Positions 25,901 to 37,900 of a stretch of 64,000 nt of DNA are shown one piece after another. The position numbers were made by a program, and so were the translations under genes. The stretch is from NCBI GenBank assembly GCA_951804985.1, contig OX638130.1, positions 100,871,700 to 100,935,699 on the forward strand. Reading direction: 5' to 3'. Below the pieces are notes generated by a model that was not told the origin of the DNA, made no database searches, and saw nothing but the letters and a program-made list of their open reading frames with translations. The stretch comes from Dryomyza anilis (lineage: Eukaryota; Arthropoda; Insecta; Diptera; Dryomyzidae). The first letter of the stretch is position 1, and every line of letters starts with the position of its first letter.

Positions 25901-28900
25901 ACTTCCAGAGATACAGTCGCTCTTTTTTTTAATGTGGGATAAAAATAGAGCCACAGCACTCAGACAGGGTTATATCCATTGTGCTGTGACCCAGTTCCCT
26001 GGATTTTAATGATACTTCTTAGATTCATTATTGAATCTAAGAAGGCTATTGTGTGATAAAGAGTGAAGCTGATCCTCTCTCATCACGTCTGTGCCAAAGA
26101 TCTGCCTTCTAATTCTAGAAAATGCTGGACAGTCACAGAGATAGTGCTCTGTGGTGCCAGTTTCTTCGTAGCAGGCAGAACATAAGGCGCTTTCGGCCAG
26201 GCCAATTTTGGATGTGATGACCGGGTTGTTCAAAGCCATAAGAGCAGCCTGACTATCGCTGCAAACTGATATAGCCCTGTTCTGCCATCTATTATCCGCA
26301 ATGTAGTCCATAGCCATAAGTATAGCATAGACTTCGGCTTGAAATACCGAGGCATTGTCGCCTAAGGTGAAAAAGTGAAGTCTGCGGTCATCCGGTTCCA
26401 CAAACACTCCAGCACCAGATCCCTGATCGGTTCTGGAGCCGTCTGCGAAAATGCGGAGTGACCCTCTACCTGGCTCACAGTCAGGCGTTAGCCAGTCTTG
26501 AATGTCAGGTTGGCAGACCTCAAAATTTCGTCTTGGTAATATTTCTGTTATCATTGCATCAGAGGGCATCTACAGTGGCTCAAAATTACAAAAAATGGGC
26601 CAAAAATCACTTTTGTATTATTGGAACATGGAACATGCTATTCTATGGTCATTGGAACAGCTTTATCAAAATAGATATATTTTTTTCATTAAACAATTTT
26701 AATTACCATATAATGAATAAAAAGTAAAATTAAAAACTAATAAAAACAAAAAACTTTTTAAAAAACAAGCTTTTAAAAAAAATTATACTTAACAATTAAA
26801 AATAAATTTACTAATAATATAAAATAGTTTTAAAGTAGCTATGTACATTTATAATAAATACATATTAGTATACGAAATAAATTAAATTTTATTCAAAATT
26901 AAGCAATAAATTTTAAAATTTACGAAGAGGTTTGCAAATACAAAAATAATAGCGTACCTACTTTAAAAATATTTTATATTTTTAGCAAATTTATTTTTAA
27001 TTTTTTAGTACACATTTTTTTAAAAGCTTGTTTTAAAAGAAAAAATTCTTATGAATAAATTCATCATATTGATGAATATTTCGTTCTTCATTGTGATAGT
27101 ATGAATAAGTTCTTATATATAATGAAAGCATTCATCAATATGTCATTTAATGAACAGTGGTATCAATAAGTTAAATCTGTTAGTTGATAGAAAAATTCAT
27201 AATATTTATGAAAAAATTCATAATATTTATGAAAAAATTCATAATATTTATGAATAAATTCATCATATTGATGAATTTTTTGTCCTGTCTATTGCTGTGG
27301 TTTCCTTTTAAGTTCCCAGTTTCCCACTTTCTATCGTGGTTTTTACTATAATACGTGCTATTATTAAAATAATGACTTCCATTTTGTATTCTGCTCTAAT
27401 TTACCATCATCTTTATCCGATAATCCTCGCCATCAAAGTCATCAGTCTCTGCCGGACATTAAGTCGTATCATTTGCGGTCATTATAAGGCTGATAATGTC
27501 TTTAAATGATATATTTGTTTAATGGATTTTGGTTAACTGACCGCTACTCTGTGCTTGTATACACTTACTCGCTGCAAACATCCTTCATAATCGCCGTTAT
27601 CCTTTATTAATTAATGACATAGCGCGTGACCCTGACACGCGGTTTTGACAGCTCGCTCTCTCTCTCTCTCTCTCTGAACAGTTGCTGCGGTTGTTTATCA
27701 TAAATGCCAACAACAGAGACGCCAAACTCATTACCAACATCATTATCCAACATCAAGCTCATCACATTCAGAACCTTTTGTTTGTATTTTTTTTTGTGTT
27801 TTGACATTTTAACAAACGCGCGTTGACATATGATATGCGCTGTCAAAGGACCTCTTTAATTCAGTTCAACACAATATTATGTACTTTATTGTTAGCCGTA
27901 ATTATAGCGCAAGCCTTGATGATTTTTCTTAGTGACCGACAACACTTTGACATATGCTGTTGCCATATTTTACAGCGCACGCAGGCAGCCTCTTTATCAA
28001 AAAGGATTAAAAGGACACACGCGTCAAATAATAATTATGACGCACAACAACAACAATTATATTAATTAACTGTCATTAACATGTTATGCCTGTCAGTGAC
28101 ACACACAATAAAGCTCACAATAGCAATAGCCCCCTATAGCCCCCCGTTCTGATCCAGTCAGGTCCTTTGGAAACTTTTATTATAATTAATGGCAATTTTT
28201 TGATATATTTTTAACTTGTATTTTTTTTTATTATAGGCGATGGTGCTGCCGCCATTAGCTAAATGGCCATACGAAAATGGTTTTACATTTACAACATGGT
28301 TTCGTTTAGATCCAATTAATTCTGTGAATATCGAACGTGAGAAGCCCTACCTCTACTGGTGAGTACAGCTTAATTAACAGACAAGGTGCTTAAGTAGCTA
28401 CTTAATTAATTTCTTTATTAATTTGCACTTTATTAGTAGCTACATTTGCGGGTCATTAATTTTGTATTATTTATTATATTCCCCCTCATCTTCTTCTTGC
28501 AGTTTTAAAACATCGAAAGGGGTTGGTTATACCGCCCACTTTGTTGGCAACTGCCTCGTTCTGACGTCGATGAAAGTCAAAGGCAAAGGTTTTCAACACT
28601 GTGTTAAATATGAGTTCCAACCGCGAAAGGTAAGTGGCGAGAAACTGTGGGGGTTCTTTTGGGGAAAGCAGTTGATTACAGTGATACCAATAAATGAAAT
28701 TTACATTCTATGAATTTAAAAATATTAACAAGCATTTGTTTTACTGGATTTTAGAGAAGGAATAGTAGCTTTATCTCAAATTATATATTACAAAATTATT
28801 GTCTGTTGTACAGTCTTTAATTTATTAGAAGTATATTCTTTATTTTTTAAGTAAATTCTTTTGACTTTGACGTATTCCTTCATTAGAGAAGATATTGCTG

Positions 28901-31900
28901 CAATTGGAGAATATCTGTTTTATTGTCGTACTTTTCGTATAGTATAAAGTCCAAAAACATGAATTTGATTTAAAAACTATTTCATTTTAATTCTCTTTCA
29001 AAAGAGTGCTATTTTAAATTCCAGACTATTTTACTTTGCGAATAGTATTAAGTTCAAATTTCCGATTTAGAATTAAAAACTCTTTCATTTAAATGCCCTG
29101 ACTATTCGTAATTTTAAAGACTTTAGTTTTATGTATCAGTACAACTTTTCATTACGAATCTTCGTTACTTGCCTATGCTATTTTTATACCCTACACCTAT
29201 GAGGTACAGGGTATATTAACTTTGTGCATATATTGTAACGCCCCTTAGGAGGCGTGTCCGGTATGGAAAAGTATATATATTCTTGATCAGCATCACTACC
29301 CGAGTCCGTTTAGCCATGTCCGTCTGTCTGTCCGTCTTGCTGTCTTGCTGTCCGAATACAGAAAATCTTGAGAAATACTGATCAGAATACGATGAAATTT
29401 CGTCTCAATATATTTTAGCCAAAAGTAGGAACTAAGTTTGAAAATGAGCCAAATCGGTCAACGGACACGCCCACCTCCCATACAAGTCACTTTTATATAA
29501 CTCTTTCGGAACTAATAACTCGAAAAGTATTCAAGGTATAGTTATAAAATTTAAAACGTATTGTTAGAATTCACCTAAAAATATGTGGTCCAAAAAGGGG
29601 CGTGATACGCCAACTTTTTTTTTACATTATTTCCCGTGTTTTCATAGTGGAAGTTTGATCCGTAAATTATTAAAATAAAATCTGTGAAATATTTGCCTTA
29701 CAAAATATTAAATATAGGCGTGGTCCGCCCACTTTTATTTTTAAAATTTTTTTATTAGATATTTTATACTTTTATATCAATTTTTTAAATTATATGAGAC
29801 ATAAATTTCTGATATGTGAATAATATTATGAGGTATACAATTAAATATCTCACATTAAGGTGTAGGGTATTCCATAGTCGGGCCCGATCGACTATAACAG
29901 TCCGTCCCATATGACCGAACTTACCCATGTGACCTAACTTTCCCAACTCGTTTAAAATATCTTGATTTATATTAAATATTTTATTACTTACCCATTTGTC
30001 CAAAGTCCAAATACAGGAATTCGTATGAAAGGCACATACTTTAAAATTGCCCGATCGCGATTTTCTAATGAATCTTCCATTATTAATTATTCTATATACT
30101 ACAATGGCATTCAAAAAATTATTTGTAAATTATTTTAAAATTAAACGATTTCAAACTGCACAGAAAAAATGTACATCATATTGATGAATTCCGTTCTTCA
30201 AACCATAATTCATTCTATTGAAGAACCATTTATAATATTAATGACTAACGACATCAATGTTATGAATGCGATCATAAATATGATGAACGCTTGGTAACTG
30301 TCGAAAAAGTGTTCTTCAGTATGATGAATTGTATGTGAAGAATACGTTTCATCATATTAATGAACAAGAACATAAAATACAACATATTTTACTTCATATT
30401 GAAGAATGGTATTCATCAAACCAAATTTCAATCAAATTTTTTTTTTTTTTTTTTGTGCATAAATTAGTAAAATGTTTTTTAATTCATTTATTTATAATTA
30501 CAATTTTTTATTAATAAAAAATATATAATATAAAAAATATATAATATAAAAATATATAATAAAAAAATATGTAATATAAAAAATATATAATATAAAAAAT
30601 ATATAATATAAAAAATATATAATATAAAAATATATTAAAAAAAAAAAATTATTTTGAATTTTTTTTTTTTGTTTTTGAATTTTATTTTTTATTTTTTTTT
30701 TTTAATTTTTTTTTTCCAAAATATTTTTTTTTCGAAAATAAAATTCATATTATATTCATCATGTTGAAGAATTTTTTTCTGTGTGAAGAGTCTCCGGTCA
30801 AACTCTCTAACTATTCAATTTCTAAGAGGTTTTCTTCTTAATTCAAGACTATTTTCCTGATTGAAATTAAAATCAAATCCATGACAATGAATTAAGACAC
30901 TTCATAAAAATTCTCGGATATTAGATTATTCTTTTAATTTTGAGTACTATTTTTCCAAACTTCTTATGCAAACCTTTTGTCCTATCACTAAATGGTCTTC
31001 AATTTTAGAATTCAGTGATTTATTTCCTAACTAAGGACTTCTTCAGTTATCACATCTTGATACCGAAGATATCTCGATGGTTTCTAATATTAAAAAAAAT
31101 TACTAGAAATAGCGTCAAGTTCAATTTGACTTATTTTAAATGAAGTTTTCCTTAATAGATTAAAAAAAATGTTCCCTTTTATAAGAAAAGAGTTTCCTTA
31201 AAATAAGATAATTTTTTTCTTATTAAAGGGAAACTTTTTTCTACACACTATTTCAAGATAAATTTCCTTATAATGAGAACATTGTTTTTTAAGTGTAAAA
31301 TTATTATAAACTTTCTTTATAAAACTTCAATAAATAAAACTAAAAAACTTTTAAAATATTTGAAATGATGTCACTGTACATGTTGGCATTTTGCTACTTG
31401 CATTGCAATTATTTATAATTTTAGCACTTTTTCATGTTTGAAACATATCCTTTTAACATATTTTTCTTTATTTCTACTTCTGTTTTTCTCCACCATCTCC
31501 ATCATCATCATCTATATAGTGGTACATGATTGCCATAGTGTATATATACAATCGTTGGACTAAAAGCGAAATAAAGTGCCTCGTGAATGGACAATTAGCG
31601 TCTAGTACGGAAATGGCGTGGTTCGTTTCAACAAACGATGTAAGTACTATCGAAATGTTGTATATTCTTTGTGTGAAACAGCTTTGTAAAACGATGGATG
31701 ATTAGCAGTAATTTTTACACCTATAATTATATTTTTACTTTTTATTATTATTATTATTATTTAGCCATTCGATAAATGCTATATCGGTGCAACACCGGAG
31801 CTGGATGAGGAGCGCGTTTTCTGCGGCCAAATGTCGGCGATTTATTTGTTCAGCGAAGCCTTAACCACGCAACAAATATGCGCCATGCATCGTCTGGGGC

Positions 31901-34900
31901 CCGGCTACAAGGTGAGTACAATTTTGTGCAATATGTTTAGCAATTCTATATTTTTGCATTTATGATTTATAATAATAACATAGCTGTGCTGCATTTAAAT
32001 TTAAAATGCTTTAAACATGTTCGATATTTGTTGATTTTTGTGGTTTAAATTTTATATTTTTATTATTTTTATATAAACAGAAATCTTTTAGTTCACTATT
32101 ATTATTAGTTCAATATTATACAAAAAAATCAATGTTCGAAAATTCGAAGTTATTTTCGAACATAAGTTTTTATTGTTTTATTATTTATTTCTATGTCATT
32201 GTTAACAATAACTTAAAAATTTCTTAAAAAGTATAAAGAAATTTAATTAAAAAAATAAAATATCATTACAAGTTTAACGTTTGAAATTTGTTAATTGTTG
32301 TAATTTATAATTTATATAAGAAAATATATTTTTTATAATGTAAAATAATGCTTACATTTCAAAATTATGAAAATAATCAATGTTCGAAAATTCGAAATTA
32401 TTTTCGAACATACGTTTTATTGTTTTATTATATACTTTTTTGCAAGAGACAATAAAATTTTAAAAAATTATTAAAAAATATACGCAAAATTTTATTCAAA
32501 AACTTTTTACTTTTATTTATTCGATATTTGTTAATTTTTGCTGTTAAAATTTTAAACGTTACACAAAAAATCTTTTTATTATAATCAAATAAATATTACA
32601 TTTTAATATTATTCAAAAAAAAAAATGTTCGATAATTCTAAATTATTTTCGAACATACTATTTAAATTATTTATTCATTTTTATGCAACCGACAGCAATA
32701 TTCAAAAAATATTAACAAATATAACCAAAATTAATGTATTTTTTATATTGATTTTTAAATATTTATTAATTTTATATTTAAAATAATGTTTATATTATGA
32801 AAATAATGCTATCATTACAAATTCATGAATAAAAAATCAATGTTCGTAAATTCCAAGTTATTTGGAAATACATATTTTTAATATCATTCTAAAATTCAAT
32901 GTTCGAAAATTGAAAATATTTTTCAAACATTACTATTTGTTGTATTTAATTGTTGTATGTTACAGCGTACATTCTATATAAAAATATCTAAAATATAGGC
33001 AAAATGCAATGTTCGAAAATTTAAAATATTATTCAAACATTACTATTTGTTGCCTAAAAATGTGCTTTTGCTTAGAGCTAATGTGTGCTCTAAGCAAAGG
33101 CAAAATTTTACTTACAAAATATAAAAAATGCAAGCTTCGAAAATTCGAAATAAATTTTCGAACATTAATTTTTGTAAAAGAAATGCTGTTATAGCTTAAA
33201 TTAAAAATACATAATAACTAAATTGCAATGTTCGAAATTATGAAATTATTTTCGAACATTCCTTTTTCTTGTCTAAATTATATATTTGATTATGTTGATC
33301 TTAAGGCATTAAAAACATTAAAAAATATTCAATTAAATTTATAAATTTTATGTGACACATTTTCGAACTTTAATTTTACATTTGAATGCACATACAAAAA
33401 TGTATAAAGCTTACTTTATTTTATTATTTAAACCGCTTAAATTAAATATCGCAATATTTATGTCAACTCTTACATTAACGACTATGTATTTTAAGTGTTG
33501 TCTGTGTATTTATCTGTAACTTTATATATTTATTTTATATGTATTTAATGTATTAATATTTTTTTAAAGACAACAACAAAAGATACAATATTTTCTCCAT
33601 GTTATTCAACTTCTTCATTTGTTTTTATTCTTCTCTCTTTTCACGCAACGCACAACATCACGTTTTTTTGCTAATTACACTGCAAAAATAATATAAAAAA
33701 ATTAAAAAATGAAAATTAAAAAAAAACATAATATGACTAAAAATCTATAAATGTTTGTGTTTGTCCTGCGTTTTGTCTGCCACACCCAATATTTTTGTCA
33801 ACTGCATATTTTTGTTACGGTGTAAATTTCGAACACGTTGCTGCTGCATCTGCCGCATCACTGCCAACAATATTATCATAAAATACAACAACAACAACGA
33901 CCTACCAACACAGTCACAATTTCGTTTCGACAACGAATGCTATTTGAACCTGCCGGACAATCATAAACGGGTGAGTTACGACAACAACAACACCACGAAT
34001 GCCGCCGCCTCCTTGACGCTGATGCTAGCCGAACAGGAGGCTGGCGCCATTGATTGGGAGGATGAAAAATTGGATTTAAATTTAACATTTGCGAAAATTC
34101 GCGCCGTTTTGGCGGCTCGCAATGCGTTGTCGTCCAATGAGGCAGCAACAACAACTACAACAGTAGGAGCAACAGCAATCACTGGTAGTGTTGCTGGTGA
34201 ACAACAACAACAACAACAAACACACACATCTACAACAACTACAAACACCGCTACGGCAACAACACTTGCAGCTTCCGCTAATGAGAGCACGAATGATCCT
34301 TTAAGCTTAATTCCCAGCGGAAGTTCGTCCATTGGTATTTATTATGATTTCATTTGCAATTTTTTTTGTCTGTTTTTATTATTTTTTTATCATTAATATA
34401 TTTTTTATATTTGAATTCTTTTTCTTTTGTTAAATGTTTTTTTTTACATTTTTCTTATTTTCTTTAATTCTTTACTTTCAGTGTACTTTTTTAATTTATT
34501 ATATTTTTTTGTTTTCTGTTATTTATTATTTATTTACATATTTTATCTATTACTTTTATTCTTTTTTTTATTAATTTATTACTTTTTCTGTTTGTTTTAT
34601 TTAATTTTTTATTTTATTTTTTTCCTTTTCTTTTCTGTTTTTTACTTTTATTATTGTTTTTCTTTTTATTCAATTTTTTTTTTCATTTATTTTATTTTAT
34701 CCTTTCCTTTCCTTTCTTCTCTTTTTTTTTCTTTTATTTTCCCTGCTTGTCTTTTCGTGTCTTTTCTTGTTTTTTGTTTTATTTCTTTTTCTTAATTTCT
34801 TTTTTTTTTTCTTCTATTACTGTTATTATTTTTTTATTCATTTCTTATTTTTGCTTTTTGTTTTTCCTTTCCTTTTTTCTTTTTATTTCTTTTCTGTTCT

Positions 34901-37900
34901 TTTCTTGGCTTTTTTATTCTTTTTTTATTATTTTTTTCCTTTTTTATTTTTATTTATTTTCTGTTCTTTTCTTGGCTTTTTTATTCTTTTTTTATTCTTT
35001 TTTTATTTATTTCTTTTTTATATTAAATTTCTTTTTATTTCATTGATTTTTTTGTTTGTTTTTTTTATTCTTTTATTTTTTTTATTTATTTCTTATTTTT
35101 TATTTTCATAAAATTTCTTTTTATTTCATTTTTAATTTCCTTTTCTTTTATTTCGTTTCTCTTCGTCTCTTCTGTTTTCTTTGAGAAAAAAAAGAATAAG
35201 CAAAGATTCTTTTTTTTTCTTTTCTTTTTCTAATTTTTTTCAATTTTTTTCTGTAATTATACCCTACACTAAGAGTGAAAGGGTATATTCAGTTTGGTAC
35301 GCCGTTTGTAACACCCAGAAGGAAGCATCTCCGGTATGGAAAAGTATATATATTCTTGATCAGCATGACCTCCTGAGTCGATTTAGCGATGTCCGTCTGT
35401 CCGTCTGTTGAAATCCCTAAGACTTTTAAAATTGAAGAGCTAGATAAATGAAACTTATAACTTAGATTACTAATATACCTACGCTGTATGTGGCGAGATC
35501 GGTCCATTGTGACCTATGATCCGACCACTTATGTTCAAATACCTCATATAAAATTTACATATACAGATCAATTTTACTGTATACGTGCTTAGGTAAACTT
35601 TTTTGGTCAAATATGTATTGACATCATGCTCAAATACATGATAATAATGTTTTCCGGCGAAAAGACTTGTGGTTCACCAAAAAAGAAATCGATATTCGGT
35701 ACACCTACCCATATGTAAATATGGGTATCAAATGAATGGAAATTCTTCAGCGATTGAATGTTTGTAGTTATTTTCAGGATTCGTATACCCTGGTGACCTA
35801 TATATCACTTTGAATGGTAACCACACATATGTGTAGGGTATTTATAGTCGGCTTAGACCGACTATAATTTTGATAATCCGAACTATCAGAATTACACCTA
35901 CTTTAAAATTTCCCATGTGATCTAACCTTCCCAACTGGTTTTCTTTTGATATTGTTTTCTTCTTTTCTTTTCTCTTCATTTCATTTCTTTTATCTTCTTT
36001 TGTTTTCATGACTTTTCATTTCTATTTTTTTTTCTTACATTTTTTCTATACGTTTTATTTCATTTTGTTTCTTTTTTCTTTTTATTTATTTTCTCTTTTT
36101 GTAGTTTTCCACTCCCTTTTCATTTATTATTTTATTTTTTCCTTATTTTTGACTTCTGTTATTTTTTATTATCTTTAATTTGTTATTTCATTTGTTTTAT
36201 TTTCTTTTATTTTCTTTTATTTACTTTTTCTTTTTTATTCTTTTATTTTCTTTATTTGTCTTTATGTTGCTTTACTTTTATTTCTTTCATTTATTTTTAC
36301 TTTATTTTGCATATTAATTTTACCACTTATTTCTTTTTTCTGTTCTTTTTACATTTATTATGTACTAGCTGGACCCGTGCACGACTCGTGCCAAGATTTT
36401 CTGAATTCAAAGATATGGAGCGATTTTATTAATATAAAAAACATTTTTTTATTATTGATATGAGGGGCCCGTGCTTAGCTGTTGAAATTTTTTTATTCGT
36501 TTTATAAATGTGGTAACCAAATAATTCTCCGCCAAAACAACTTTTCTCAAAGACAATTTTTTCTCAGACTGCGCTTCTCCGCAGAATTATTCCCAGTAGA
36601 AATCTTCCCGTAAAATCCACATAGAACGCTTTCCCGTAGAATTCTCAACGTAGAATTCATCCCGGTAGAATTGTTCCCGGTAGAATTCTTTCCCGTAGAA
36701 TTCTTCCCCGTAGAGTTTTTCCCAGTAGAAGTTTTAGAGTGGTGGGTTTTAATGTAGTAAGTTTCGGTGTAGTGAGTTTAGATGTGGTGAATTTTGGAGT
36801 GGTGAGTTTAATTGTGGTTAGTTTTGGTGTGGTGAGTTTTAGTGTGGTGAGTTTTAGTGTGGTGAATTTGAGTGTGGTGAGTTTAAGTGTGGTGTTTTTA
36901 AGTGTGGTGAGTTTTAGTGTGGTCAATTATAGTGTGGTGGGTTTTAGTGTGGTGAATTTTAATGTGGCGTGTTTTAGTGTGGCGTGTTTTAGTGTAGCGA
37001 GTTTTAGTGTGGTGAATTTTATTGTGGTGAGTTTTAGTGTGATGAATTTTAATGTGATGAATTTTATTGTGGTGAGTTTTAGTGTAGTGAATTTTAGGGT
37101 GGTGAGTTTTAGTGTGGTTAATTATAGTGTGGTGGGTTTTAGTGTGGTGAATTTTAGTGCGGTGAGTTTTAGTGTGGTAAGTTTTATTGTATAGAAATTT
37201 GAGTGTAGTGAGTTTTAATGTGGTGAGTTTAAAAGTGGTGAATTTTAATGTGATGAATTTTATTGTGGTGAGTTTTAGTGTAGTGAATTTTAGGGTGGTG
37301 AGTTTTAGTGTGGTTAATTATAGTGTGGTGAGTTTTAGTGTGGTGAAATTTTAGTGTGGTGAGTTTTAGTGTGTTCAATTTTAGTGTGTTGAATTTTTGT
37401 GTGGTGAGTTTTAGTGTGGTGAGTTTAAGTGTGGTGAGTTTTAGTGTGGTAAGTTTTAGTGTGGTGAGTTTTGGTATGGTGAGTTTAAATGTGGTGAGTT
37501 TTAGTGTTGTGAATTTTAGTGCGGTGAGTTTGAGTGTGGCGACTTTTGGGTATAGTGAGTTTTAGTGTGGTGAGTTTTAGTGTGATGAGTTTTAATGTGG
37601 AGAAATTTTAGTGTGGTGAGTTTTAGTGTGGTGAATTTTTGTGTGGTGAGTTTTAGTGTGGTGAAATTTTAGTGTGGTGGGTTTTAGTGTGGTGAGTTTA
37701 AGTGTGGTGAGTTTTAGTGTGGTGAGTTTTAGTGTGGTGAGTTTTAGTGTGGTGAGTTTTTGTGTGGTGAGTTTTAGTGTGGTGAGTTTTAGTGTGGTGA
37801 GTTTTTATGTGGTGAGTTTTAGTGTGGTGAGTTTTAGTGTGGTGAGTTTTAGTGTGGTGAATTTTAGTGTGGTGAGTTTTAGTGAGGTGAATTATAGTGT

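Noticed and set aside
27607..28065. Two overlapping ORFs on opposite strands near the end of intron 3
   Set aside because: No domain, no splice context; the minus one runs through a (CT)n repeat.
33976..34332. Minus ORF opposite long w8
   Set aside because: A shadow of the plus frame, Val/Ala-rich because of the CAACAA/ACA codons of the plus strand.
34427..35111. Phe/Leu/Ser-rich membrane-like ORFs
   Set aside because: Readings of the T/C-rich low-complexity tract.
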